Shown here: positions 6,919-13,550 of the stretch, one piece after another
Position numbering within the stretch: position 1 is the stretch's first letter
Layout of the letters: every line of letters starts with the position of its first letter
Assembly (NCBI GenBank): GCA_035291025.1
Contig: DATDTB010000070.1
Span: forward strand, 1 to 25,661
Direction: 5' to 3'
From: DATDTB01 sp035291025
GTDB taxonomy: Archaea > Iainarchaeota > Iainarchaeia > JAFGOX01 > DATDTB01
Length of the DNA: 25,661 bases
Position numbers and translations under genes: made by a program
The notes under the pieces: model-generated
What the model was told of the DNA's origin: nothing
The model's input: only the letters and a program-made list of their open reading frames with translations
The model's database searches: none

Positions 6919-7422
6919 TCAACCCTTTGAGCCAGGCACGATTCTTGTTTTTGCCCCAATAAAATCTTTGCCAAGCTCGGCTCCATGGAAGTATTCATGA
7001 AGGAAGACGGCAAGCGCCGCGACTTCTGAGTGCGGTTGGTTGCCGATGGCTATGTTGTAGTCCGCCATTTCATACAAGTCAGCTGGAACCTTTGAAGAGC
7101 CAACAACTAAAATTAGGTCTTTCACTCCACGAAGGCCTGAAATCTTGTCCTGGATTTTGTGACCAAACATGGAAAGGTGTACAACTTTAAAGCCAGCCTT
7201 CTTTTTTTCTTCCAATAACTTTCGCCACTTGGGTTCGAATGACACGCTAAAAGCCCCGCCCCACTGCCTCACAGTCCTCTCCAAGCCCTTCAAGAGGTTT
7301 GGGTCGTTTTCGCCGCTTAAAACAAAGGAGTCCGCGCCAAACGCCCTCGCAACGAGGCCACAGTGCGTAGTGACGCGCTTGTCGCGTGACTGGCGGTGGT
7401 TGAGGCGGAGTACTATGATCAA
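6919..7422 (-). CDS. trm56: tRNA (cytidine(56)-2'-O)-methyltransferase aTrm56
   Basis: aTrm56 is an archaeal SPOUT enzyme that 2'-O-methylates C56 in the T loop of tRNAs using SAM. The 167-residue protein has the N-terminal family motif LRLNHRQSRDKRVTTH (5-20) and SPOUT knot segments HLSMFG (82-87), VVGSSKVP (106-113) and YNIAIGNQPHSEVAALAVFL (122-141). The start must be TTG at 7422: the codon directly upstream in frame is a TAG stop and no ATG fits the domain. GGTG lies several bases upstream. It is 16 bases downstream of the membrane-protein gene on the same strand and probably in one operon with it. Confidence 0.92.
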   Translation of the reverse strand: MIIVLRLNHRQSRDKRVTTHCGLVARAFGADSFVLSGENDPNLLKGLERTVRQWGGAFSVSFEPKWRKLLEEKKKAGFKVVHLSMFGHKIQDKISGLRGVKDLILVVGSSKVPADLYEMADYNIAIGNQPHSEVAALAVFLHEYFHGAELGKDFIGAKTRIVPGSKG

Positions 7423-7438
7423 CTAAGAACACCGGTTT

Positions 7439-7975
7439 CTAGAGGAACTTTTTGACGCTCAAAAAGCCCATGAGAAAAAAAAGCACCCCAAAAACGCCCA
7501 ACCCCGGGGAAGTGTTTGAAGGAAAGGCTGGGTTGGAAACCAAGGGAACAATTCCAAGCAGCGTCGCCCCAACCAATATGGAAGTGGTTGCCGCGAAGAC
7601 TTTCTTGCTGTAATCATCAGTTGCCAGGAACTTGCCGGGCCTCAAGACGACGAAGTGCAGGAACTCCTTCAATGAGAGTCCGAGCTTGTAAAAAATGTAA
7701 AAAGACAGGAAAAACGAGACTGCGGCCGTGAGCAAGTACAGCCAAGCCAGCGCCCCGGGAAGGGCAACCAAGTACGTCACACCATCTGACTCAAACCCGA
7801 CTTGGTTGTCGGAGGCAATGTTGTACAACAGCAAGTACACCAAAACCAAGGTAAACAAGGCACCCGAGAGAAACAAGCGGGCCTTGTGGTGGTGGTCGAA
7901 GGAGTGCGTCTTGTGCCGTGCGGCCGGCGAAGGCGTCGGCGGGCGAGTTGGCTGCCTGCGCGTTTTTTTCCTCAT
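7439..7975 (-). CDS. Small membrane protein, unknown family
   Basis: A 178-residue protein with a basic Pro/His-rich cytoplasmic head (about 1-32) and four predicted membrane segments, near 33-52 (LFLSGALFTLVLVYLLLY), 66-95, 125-145 and 153-172. I do not recognise a family. ATG 7975 is chosen over TTG 7987 because the TATA box TTTTTATAA (8005-7997) lies about 27 bases upstream, so the mRNA would be leaderless. It precedes trm56 by 16 bases, but the link may be only transcriptional. Confidence 0.72.
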   Translation of the reverse strand: MRKKTRRQPTRPPTPSPAARHKTHSFDHHHKARLFLSGALFTLVLVYLLLYNIASDNQVGFESDGVTYLVALPGALAWLYLLTAAVSFFLSFYIFYKLGLSLKEFLHFVVLRPGKFLATDDYSKKVFAATTSILVGATLLGIVPLVSNPAFPSNTSPGLGVFGVLFFLMGFLSVKKFL

Positions 7976-7996
7976 TGCAGACAGCAAACAGATAGC

Positions 7997-8008
7997 TTAT
8001 AAAAACCT
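7997..8008. promoter_or_regulatory. Shared divergent TATA box, membrane protein / pilin operon
   Basis: CTTATAAAAACC on the plus strand reads as TTTTTATAA on the minus strand. Minus: about 27 bases to ATG 7975, a leaderless start. Plus: transcription near 8026 would give a leader of roughly 20 bases containing GGTGG (8039-8043) before the first pilin gene. One box may serve both directions. Confidence 0.55.
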
Positions 8009-8047
8009 AACCTGTTTTAGCTTGCAAAAAAAGAAAAAGGTGGTTTG

Positions 8048-8626
8048 TTGGGGTTCCTAAGGGAAAAGGGCTTTTCGCCAGTCATTTCAGCCACCTTAAT
8101 CCTGGCAGTCAGCACCACCCTCATTGTTGCCGCTTACCTGTGGGCGCAGGGCGTGATATCCGAGTTCTTGAACTCAGTGGACGAGGATTTGCGAGAGGAG
8201 GCGACCAGGATACAGTCCGAGATAACGATACTTCCCCCGCCAACGGAGGTTGCGGCGTCAACCAGTTACGTCGTGGTCATAGACAACTCTGGCAGGACAA
8301 CCCTGCACAACGTGCGAGCGTTCTACAACGGGAACCAAGTGAGAACGGTCACGACCGGCGCGTTCATTGACACTAACGGGATGTACTGGAACCCGCCAAA
8401 ACTGAACAGCGACTTTGTGTGCAACTGCGCGGCCAAAACGGGCATTAGCGGGGGGACAGCGGACTGCAGCACTGAAGAAATAGGGGACTGCAACGCGGGA
8501 GTGGTGTTCAACATGCCCTCCCACACAATTGGAATGTTCCTATTGAAGGCTCCTGACGCCAACTTTTCCGGCGACTCAATATTTGTGACGGCAGACGAGA
8601 CTTCCGCTACTTACACCTTCCCATGA
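8048..8626 (+). CDS. Pilin-like protein 1 with class III signal peptide
   Basis: The 192-residue protein begins with short basic LREKG, then FSPVISATLILAVSTTLIVA, a hydrophobic helix. This is the archaeal type IV pilin/archaellin pattern, with prepilin peptidase cleavage expected at Gly-Phe. The exported part is beta-rich, with IDNSGRTTLHNVRAFYNGN resembling a CARDB/Ig-like strand pair and four cysteines in the DFVCNC to GDCNAG region, which could form disulfides. TTG 8048 sits four bases after GGTGG (8039-8043); TTG 8045 is possible. The stop overlaps the next start (ATGA, 8623-8626). Likely a subunit of a pilus-like surface filament. Confidence 0.85.
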   Translation: MGFLREKGFSPVISATLILAVSTTLIVAAYLWAQGVISEFLNSVDEDLREEATRIQSEITILPPPTEVAASTSYVVVIDNSGRTTLHNVRAFYNGNQVRTVTTGAFIDTNGMYWNPPKLNSDFVCNCAAKTGISGGTADCSTEEIGDCNAGVVFNMPSHTIGMFLLKAPDANFSGDSIFVTADETSATYTFP

Positions 8627-9153
8627 GGAATAGCATGCGCCAACTAAAAAGCAAGGGTTTCTGGCAGCCAGTGGTTTACGTAATAATAGTCATAACCGCC
8701 GTTACTTTTTTCGCGCTCACGCAGGCCCAGTACATCAAGAAAATAGACGACGGGCACAGGTCATTGAACGAAGTCCTGAAAAGAGAACAGGTAAAGCTCA
8801 CGACTCACTTCGTGTTAATGGACGACGACGGAAACACGCTCACGAAAGGTGACGAAATCAACACCACTGGCATAATAGTGAAAAACAACGGCAGGCAAAG
8901 CGCGCACATTGTCTCCGTTTACTGGGTGGACTGGAACGTGGAAAACCACCCCTCACCCGATGCTGGGAGCAACACGAAGTTCTGCGCGCTGAAAATAAAG
9001 GACACGACTAGCACTACGTCAATACTTGAATTAAAGGGTGACAGGAACGTCATACTCGTCCCCAACAGCTGCGGGAGCATTGACACTAACGTGGACGCCA
9101 ACGACTATTTCATTGTGCACAGCATTGAGAAAAGCTTCACTAGATACTTATGA
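8623..9153 (+). CDS. Pilin-like protein 2
   Basis: The 176-residue protein has a basic head ending KSKG, then FWQPVVYVIIVITAVTFFAL, again a pilin-type N-terminal helix with likely cleavage after Gly. The exported part includes GIIVKNNGRQSAHIVSVYWV, the same strand-turn-strand motif as its neighbours, and two cysteines (FCALKIKD, PNSCGS). ATG 8623 lies in the ATGA overlap; ATG 8635 is a downstream option. Coupled at both ends (8623-8626 and 9150-9153), it is the middle member of a three-gene set and probably a minor pilin or partner subunit. Confidence 0.82.
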   Translation: MRNSMRQLKSKGFWQPVVYVIIVITAVTFFALTQAQYIKKIDDGHRSLNEVLKREQVKLTTHFVLMDDDGNTLTKGDEINTTGIIVKNNGRQSAHIVSVYWVDWNVENHPSPDAGSNTKFCALKIKDTTSTTSILELKGDRNVILVPNSCGSIDTNVDANDYFIVHSIEKSFTRYL

Positions 9154-9599
9154 AAAGCCGGGGACTGCACCAGATCATTGGACTGGTAATAGTTGTCATT
9201 GCATTGAGCGTTTTATACCTGCAGTTCATGAAAGTCTCGAAGAGTGGGCAGGAAAGGGTCGCTGAGGCGCTGAAGGCGGACTTGCCTTACTCCAAAATGA
9301 TTGAATTCGAAATAGAGAGCTGCACTAACTCTGAGCCAACAATCTTGAAGGGCACCAACCTCTCGGACGGCATTCGAGTTAAGAACTCGGGCCCCGACAA
9401 CGCACACAACGTGGTTGTTTACTACTCCTTGAGGGACTCAAACACGCTGCAAAAACTGAAAGCGGGAAGCAGGGAGACGTTCTTCGAAATGTCGCCCTCG
9501 GAAAACGCGTGCTTCACTGCCGCCTCCGGGACCGTTGGGAAGAGGGACTCAATTATAGTCAAGAGCCAGGAAGGAAGCCTTAGAACGGAAGTGGACTAG
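9150..9599 (+). CDS. Pilin-like protein 3
   Basis: The 149-residue protein opens with MKSRG, then LHQIIGLVIVVIALSVLYLQ, a pilin-like hydrophobic helix after a basic head. The mature part has GIRVKNSGPDNAHNVVVYYS, aligning by eye with VKNNG and IDNSG motifs in the two upstream proteins, and two cysteines (ESCTNSEP, NACFTAA). It starts in the ATGA overlap with gene 2. Its TAG stop overlaps the TAG of the opposite-strand gene within CTAG (9596-9599). The three proteins are probably diverged paralogues built as one assembly. Confidence 0.82.
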   Translation: MKSRGLHQIIGLVIVVIALSVLYLQFMKVSKSGQERVAEALKADLPYSKMIEFEIESCTNSEPTILKGTNLSDGIRVKNSGPDNAHNVVVYYSLRDSNTLQKLKAGSRETFFEMSPSENACFTAASGTVGKRDSIIVKSQEGSLRTEVD

Positions 9600-10186
9600 G
9601 AAAGGGCGCGCTTCAGTTTTTGGTAGTTCTCGAAAAACTTGCCAAGCCTAGGCGACTCGCGCATTACTGACTGGAACCAGGAACTGGAGCAAACGCGTTC
9701 CGCGTGCTGCAACACGAAGCCCGCGTCCTTGCTGGAATAGTCCTCTTGAGTGACCAAGTCAGAGAGCGCGGCGTCCAAAGGCTTCCCGCTCTCCAGCCTC
9801 ACGCGCTCGAACAACGCGTCAAAGGCCGGGACGAGCTCTCGCGGGTCTTTTTGGACTGTTTCAATGAAGTACTTGATTTGGCAGTCCTCCGGGGCCTTGT
9901 CGCCGGCGCTCGTCTTCTTGGTTCGGAAAAAGGAAATCAAGCGCTGCAAGTTGTCCGGCGGCACTATGACCGAGTTCTTGCCAGTCTTAATGTAAGGCAA
10001 CTCCGTCAAGATCCCGCCGCGGTCATAAGTGTAATGGCCCCCTGAGCTCTTTGAAACGACTTGAACATAACCATATAGGAGGCGGAATAGCTTTTGGTAG
10101 CGGTACTCGGACCAGTCGGAGACGCCTGGAATGATGAACATGTACTTGACAAAAGAGCCTGGAACGGGTTTAGCCAACAGAACCAC
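9596..10186 (-). CDS. Orphan soluble protein, unknown function
   Basis: The 196-residue protein has no family I recognise. The N-terminal third is aromatic and basic, with RYQKLFRLLYGYVQVVSKSS and GGHYTYDRGGILTELPYI, followed by a hydrophilic helical C-terminal half rich in charged residues. The first part could be a small nucleic-acid-binding domain, but this is a guess. GTG 10186 is given because the TATA-like TTTTATTG (10225-10218) would start transcription only about 10 bases before it; ATG 10141 is the alternative. A perfect inverted repeat (10226-10252) lies directly upstream of that TATA, so the gene looks specifically regulated. It shares CTAG stop codons with pilin gene 3. Confidence 0.7.
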   Translation of the reverse strand: MVLLAKPVPGSFVKYMFIIPGVSDWSEYRYQKLFRLLYGYVQVVSKSSGGHYTYDRGGILTELPYIKTGKNSVIVPPDNLQRLISFFRTKKTSAGDKAPEDCQIKYFIETVQKDPRELVPAFDALFERVRLESGKPLDAALSDLVTQEDYSSKDAGFVLQHAERVCSSSWFQSVMRESPRLGKFFENYQKLKRALS

Positions 10187-10225
10187 TTGAAGAATTCACT
10201 AAGTAGGACCAAAAAAACAATAAAA

Positions 10226-10252
10226 GGTTATGTTTTGCAATGTAACATAACC
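10226..10252 (-). promoter_or_regulatory. Inverted repeat GGTTATGTT-N9-AACATAACC at TATA-upstream position
   Basis: A perfect 9-bp inverted repeat, arms 10226-10234 and 10244-10252. The core is TTATGT-N11-ACATAA. Read on the minus strand, the TATA-like TTTTATTG follows within a few bases, then the start of the orphan gene at 10186. A repeat in this position could bind a dimeric regulator acting on TBP/TFB. The same core and geometry recur at 12936-12958. Confidence 0.6.
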
Positions 10253-10296
10253 ACTTAGGCGCTAGAAAAAGGGCAAAACAGAAAAAGGAAAAAGAA

Positions 10297-10626
10297 CTAG
10301 CGGTGGAGCTTGATTCGGCGGGCGTTCCTGAGGGCGTCCTCCGCTGACTCCGGCTTCGCTGGGGCTTTCCCTGGAAAGCCGGCCTCAGCAACTATCAAGA
10401 CGTCGCTGACGGCGCGCACTGCGTCATAGTTGACGCTCTTGGACTTGACTATTTTCTCCGCGTCCCTCACGTTTTGCGGGCTCAGCTTCCTCGGCAACGG
10501 GTCGGTGGTTATGGTGGTTATCTTTCCCTGCTGCAAGTCCACTATCAAGTCGTGCACCTTGCCCTTGTACTTTCCGCTGTCCGTGTAAATGTCCATCCCA
10601 AACAATTCTGAAATTCTCCTAGACAT
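10297..10626 (-). CDS. PRC-barrel domain protein 1
   Basis: The 109-residue protein has an N-terminal PRC-barrel: MSRRISELFGMDIYTDSGK, GKVHDLIVDLQQGKITTITT and a C-terminal AVRAVSDVLIVAE strand. PRC-barrels occur in archaeal proteins linked to RNA metabolism and cell division (CdvA/CdpB type), but short stand-alone ones are mostly uncharacterised. The tail after about residue 85 is Ala/Lys/Arg-rich and probably disordered. ATG 10626 is chosen because GGAGG lies seven bases upstream. A second PRC-barrel gene at 22264-22533 has the same ribosome-binding layout. The 284-base region upstream holds four ACATAA elements. Confidence 0.85.
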   Translation of the reverse strand: MSRRISELFGMDIYTDSGKYKGKVHDLIVDLQQGKITTITTDPLPRKLSPQNVRDAEKIVKSKSVNYDAVRAVSDVLIVAEAGFPGKAPAKPESAEDALRNARRIKLHR

Positions 10627-10913
10627 CAAAATCCTCCAGTTCCAAATGCAAAATGTTTTGCAGATTATTTTCTACAGAACAGCGTCAAAGTATTTAAGCC
10701 TTAGCCTTGGAAAAACGCGTGCTGCGCTTTTATAAAGAAAGTTCTACATAAAACAAGCCTCGGCTAAACATAACAACTGCTAACGCACGAAATAGTTTTT
10801 ACAACACATAAGGTGCAAAACATGCATTATACATAATATTTTAGCGTTTTGCTTGGGAAAAAACGCAGAAAAACAGGAAAGATTTTTATACACTAAAACG
10901 CGTTAGTGATTCA
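10627..10913. promoter_or_regulatory. Divergent intergenic region with four ACATAA elements
   Basis: This gene-free stretch separates PRC-barrel gene 1 from the winged-helix gene. It contains ACATAA four times in one orientation (10746, 10768, 10806, 10831), TATA-like AAGTATTTAAGCC near 10686-10698 and TTTATAAAG near 10729-10737, and the winged-helix promoter at 10883-10890. No ORF of note is seen. Confidence 0.5.
10883..10908 (+). promoter_or_regulatory. Leaderless promoter with CACTAA-N6-TTAGTG operator
   Basis: TATA box TTTTTATA (10883-10890) is 24 bases before ATG 10914, so transcription should start at or next to the ATG. Between them lies the inverted repeat CACTAA (10891-10896) / TTAGTG (10903-10908). 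A repressor bound there would block initiation; autoregulation by the encoded winged-helix protein is the simple inference. Confidence 0.6.
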
Positions 10914-11207
10914 ATGCCTAGGCAAAAAAAGCAAGCAGACTTTGATTCTGACGTGCTGCTGAGAAGCAAGCCCGTGAACGCGCTAGTCAGCCTCAGGGAC
11001 AAGGGCAAGACCTGGTACGCCTCGCTTGTGGCGAAAAAGATTGACTGCACCTACCCGCACACCATAAAGATACTGAAGGAATTCGAGCGCGCTGGCTTCG
11101 TCAGCGAAGAACACAAGGGAAGGACGAACATACTAAGGCTTACGGACAAGGGCGAAGAGGTCGCAAAGACGCTTGAAACTCTGCTGAGGCAGTTAAAAAA
11201 AGCGTGA
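10914..11207 (+). CDS. Winged-helix (MarR-like) DNA-binding protein
   Basis: The 97-residue protein is one winged-helix domain after a basic head (PRQKKQ). VNALVSLRDKGKTWYASLVA forms helix 1, KKIDCTYPHTIKILKEFERA the helix-turn-helix with recognition helix, then GFVSEEHKGRTNILRLTDKG is the wing, followed by a final amphipathic helix likely for dimerisation. The layout is MarR/archaeal Lrs14-like. ATG 10914 follows a TATA box at leaderless distance with a palindrome between, suggesting autoregulation. It may control the neighbouring accessory genes through the palindromes described here; that is untested. Confidence 0.85.
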   Translation: MPRQKKQADFDSDVLLRSKPVNALVSLRDKGKTWYASLVAKKIDCTYPHTIKILKEFERAGFVSEEHKGRTNILRLTDKGEEVAKTLETLLRQLKKA

Positions 11208-11228
11208 GGCGCGCGGGAAGAAACTAAT

Positions 11229-11240
11229 TCTTTAAAATAC
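11229..11240 (+). promoter_or_regulatory. TATA box of the Arg-rich three-gene operon
   Basis: TCTTTAAAATAC has its centre about 26 bases before ATG 11262, so this operon would also be leaderless. No palindrome is seen between TATA and start. Confidence 0.5.
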
Positions 11241-11261
11241 AACGCAACCATTCCTAAGTAC

Positions 11262-11828
11262 ATGGCGGGAAGGATAAGGCAAAGCATTACGCGCAGGCGA
11301 CGGATTGGGGACTTAAAGTTCCAGGCAAGCCAGGCAAGAATGGAGTTAAAGTCCTTGAAACGCGCCCGTCGAAGGGTTTCCAAGCACAGGCCACTGCAAG
11401 CCAGCCTGAGACCCGAACGAGTGCAAGCACGCCAGGCAAGGGCGGACAATGCCTTTCTCCTGGCGCAGACCGGACTGTTTGGCGGTGGTGTAAGCGCACA
11501 CAAGATACTGGGAAGGCCTGGAATTGGAGTTCCATTGATTACGGCAAGCGCCGCCTTGGGGATAATAACTCACAGCATCAGAGAATCACGCAACCTCGCC
11601 CAAGTAAGGCGCGAAAACGTGCTGAGAATAATACGGGAAAGCCGCAGGCAGGCACTGAAAAAGCACGGCCTCACGGAAAAAACAGTTGGCAACGCCGGCA
11701 AGGAAGCAAGGCAAAGGACTTGGGAAGACTTTGAAAGGCTCCTAAAACTCAACACGCTCCGGCTGGAAAAGGAAATCCAAGACATGGAAAGCGAGCGAGA
11801 AAGACTCAAAGGCAAGGGAAAACACTGA
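11262..11828 (+). CDS. Arg-rich membrane/coiled-coil protein A
   Basis: I recognise no family. The 188-residue protein has a very basic head (about 1-62, rich in Arg/Gln/Ala), a Gly-rich hydrophobic middle around 70-107 including GIGVPLITASAALGIITHSI, then a charged coiled-coil-like tail. One or two weak membrane segments are plausible. Architecture matches protein C (12232-12615): basic head, hydrophobic centre, charged tail. Its TGA overlaps the next ATG by one base. First gene of a tightly coupled three-gene operon; role unknown, perhaps a membrane-bound nucleic-acid-binding assembly. Confidence 0.75.
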   Translation: MAGRIRQSITRRRRIGDLKFQASQARMELKSLKRARRRVSKHRPLQASLRPERVQARQARADNAFLLAQTGLFGGGVSAHKILGRPGIGVPLITASAALGIITHSIRESRNLAQVRRENVLRIIRESRRQALKKHGLTEKTVGNAGKEARQRTWEDFERLLKLNTLRLEKEIQDMESERERLKGKGKH

Positions 11829-12235
11829 TGGATGAAGACTTGCAGGGCAAGCAAGCAAAAGAGTTAGCCACTGAAGTATTGAGGCTGAGAACGCAAATAC
11901 GAAAACACAGAGACCAACGCGGCGACGACCGGTGCTGGCTGGACGACTTAGAGCTTTACTCTATCCTGCCGGAAAAAACAAAAGCGGACCTGACGCTGCC
12001 GCCGCGTGAAAAGTTCCTCAAGAGCTGTGCGCGGTTCTGGGAAAGCCGCCAGGAAAACCCGGGCTTGAAGGAACCGGCCGCGGAGGAAACCGCGCAGGCC
12101 ATAAGGCTGTTGCAAGAAAACGCGCTGCCAAAAGAAGACCTCGCGCGAGCGCTTTCAGAGTTCGTGGTAGGAAAAGGAATGTACTTTGAGGCTGATTCTT
12201 ACATTAAACACGCGGCGCGAAGGGCAAGGAAATGA
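11828..12235 (+). CDS. Protein B with HRDQRGDDRCWLDD motif
   Basis: The 135-residue soluble protein begins with a helix (AKELATEVLRLRTQIRKHRD) leading into KHRDQRGDDRCWLDDLELYS (about 26-45) and ILPE. I recall similar H-R-x-x-x-G-D-D-R-C-W-x-D-D-x-x-L-Y-x-x-L-P strings in short uncharacterised proteins of bacteria, CPR genomes and phages, but cannot verify this here. The second half is helical and charged, with a basic end (KHAARRARK). It starts at ATG 11828, overlapping gene A's stop, and ends overlapping gene C (ATGA 12232-12235). Function unknown; the position between two membrane-type proteins suggests a soluble partner. Confidence 0.72.
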   Translation: MDEDLQGKQAKELATEVLRLRTQIRKHRDQRGDDRCWLDDLELYSILPEKTKADLTLPPREKFLKSCARFWESRQENPGLKEPAAEETAQAIRLLQENALPKEDLARALSEFVVGKGMYFEADSYIKHAARRARK

Positions 12236-12615
12236 ACAGACTGCAAAAGCGTCTGGAAGTGAGGCAAAGGATTTCCCACGAAAGACGCGTGGGCAAGTAC
12301 GCGACCCTTGGAAGGAAGGGCGTTGACTTGGAAAGGAAGCTAGGCAACGCAAACCGGGCCATGGAAGCCCTGAACAAGGCACAGCCTTGGACGATTATGA
12401 GTAGTGGGGTTGGTGCAATGGCAGGCATTACCAACCCATTTCGCCCAATAACGCGAGTCCTGATTGGAGTCGTGCCATCCCTGCTTGCAGCTGCGAACTG
12501 GCTCGCATACTCCCTAGTTTCAAGGAAGCAAAACGCCTTACGAGAAGCACAAGTCAGGCTACGCCGCGAAAGACAACAACCGCGAGAATACGGCCAAGCC
12601 CAGAAAAGCAAGTAG
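12232..12615 (+). CDS. Arg-rich membrane/coiled-coil protein C
   Basis: The 127-residue protein has a basic helical head (1-48), then PWTIMSSGVGAMAGITNPF and ITRVLIGVVPSLLAAANWLA (about 73-92), two hydrophobic segments consistent with a membrane hairpin, then an Arg/Gln-rich tail. The arrangement parallels protein A, suggesting related architecture though not clear sequence homology. It starts in the ATGA overlap with gene B. I recognise no family. The stop is followed by a 391-base region dense in repeats. Confidence 0.7.
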   Translation: MNRLQKRLEVRQRISHERRVGKYATLGRKGVDLERKLGNANRAMEALNKAQPWTIMSSGVGAMAGITNPFRPITRVLIGVVPSLLAAANWLAYSLVSRKQNALREAQVRLRRERQQPREYGQAQKSK

Positions 12616-13006
12616 GAAATAAAGTTTTTCTTAAGGGAAGAAAGTATTCCTAGTTGTTGGGAATAGTGGAAGCCTGGAACGAGTTAATTTGTCCTAAAAT
12701 AAGGGAAAATCTACATAACCACTAACACCACCCCCATACTTCCACTATTAGACAGAGAGGAAGTGTCAAATTGACAGTGCCTGAGTGGCTGACTAAGCAC
12801 AACTCAAATTTTCCACTGAAAACGCCCACATGCAGGCCAGTTTAGTGGAATAACAGACCAGCAAAAAGCACACAACCTTTCAAGACAACGTGAAACCAGC
12901 TTGCAATACACCCACGCAGAGGCAACAAAACTTCTTTATGTAGCTACTTTCTACATAACCAACCTTAAAATAAGTTAAAAAACACGTAATGACTCAGTAT
13001 TAGAAG
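12616..13006. repeat. Repeat-dense intergenic region
   Basis: No convincing ORF. It holds an 11-bp perfect inverted repeat AATAGTGGAAG (12662-12672) / CTTCCACTATT (12739-12749). The 7-mer AGTGGAA or its complement occurs at 12665, 12740, 12811 and 12844. There is a near-palindrome TGTCAA-A-TTGACA (12764-12776), an ACATAACC element (12713-12720) and a TTATGT-N11-ACATAA repeat (12936-12958). TATA-like CTTAAAATA follows at 12964-12972, before the gene at 13007. This density suggests a control or replication/segregation site. Confidence 0.6.
12936..12958 (+). promoter_or_regulatory. Inverted repeat TTATGTAG-N7-CTACATAA upstream of TATA
   Basis: Perfect 8-bp arms (12936-12943, 12951-12958). The core TTATGT-N11-ACATAA has the same spacing as the repeat at 10228-10250. 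ACATAACC is again followed within a few bases by a TATA-like box (CTTAAAATA, 12964-12972), here driving the gene at 13007. Confidence 0.6.
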
Positions 13007-13357
13007 ATGTCTTTCTGGAGGAAACTAAAGCTGGGCGCGCGTGCTGCTTTTGGCATTAAACCGAAAGTGACTCCAGAGCAAAGAAGGGAAGCAACCCACC
13101 TGCGCAAGCGGATTGAATCCCTGCAGGAGAGGAACTTGAGAGAAGCTTCGCCTGAACAAAGGGTGACTTGGAGGCTTGGTCAAGTCCAAAAAGAGTTGGG
13201 TGGATTGAACGCTCGCTTTAGCAAGCAGGGCTTGAGCGCGGAAGAAGCCCAAAAGAGGCAATCCTTAATGCATGAGCAAGCCGAGCTGGAGAAGCGTTTC
13301 AGGCAAATCATTCAAAGGGAAATTGACGAGGAAAACCAAGGAAAAAGGCAGCATTAA
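13007..13357 (+). CDS. Small basic coiled-coil protein
   Basis: The 116-residue protein has an N-terminal amphipathic basic stretch MSFWRKLKLGARAAFGIKPK followed by long charged helices (REATHLRKRIESLQERNLRE; QVQKELGGLNARFSKQGLS; EQAELEKRFRQIIQREIDEE), probably coiled coil. I recognise no family. Composition (Arg, Gln, Glu) resembles the 11262-12615 proteins. It has its own promoter with the TTATGT-N11-ACATAA element. ATG 13007 is the only start fitting the leader. Confidence 0.68.
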   Translation: MSFWRKLKLGARAAFGIKPKVTPEQRREATHLRKRIESLQERNLREASPEQRVTWRLGQVQKELGGLNARFSKQGLSAEEAQKRQSLMHEQAELEKRFRQIIQREIDEENQGKRQH

Positions 13358-13385
13358 AAGGTAATTGCACTTAAGTGGTTTGAAT

Positions 13386-13538
13386 ATGGCTATTGAAAAC
13401 AAGCAAAAGCTAGTGGTTCCATGGCAGTTGCGCCGCGAATACGAGCGCTACCAGTCTTACAAGAAGCAAGGCCAAGACATATCGGTTTCAGCTGAATTGA
13501 AAAAGTTTCTAGTTGACTTGGAATACTCAAAAAAGTGA
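13386..13538 (+). CDS. 50-residue orphan protein
   Basis: An ATG-to-TGA frame of 50 codons, with VVPWQLRREYERYQSYKKQG and a helical charged end (ELKKFLVDLEYSKK). It lies 28 bases after the previous gene and 12 before the next, all in one direction, fitting a small operon. Codon use (many AAG, GAA, TTG) matches neighbours. No family recognised; no membrane segment. A 50-codon ORF can be chance, but spacing and composition favour coding. Confidence 0.5.
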   Translation: MAIENKQKLVVPWQLRREYERYQSYKKQGQDISVSAELKKFLVDLEYSKK

Positions 13539-13550
13539 GGCATAAAACAC

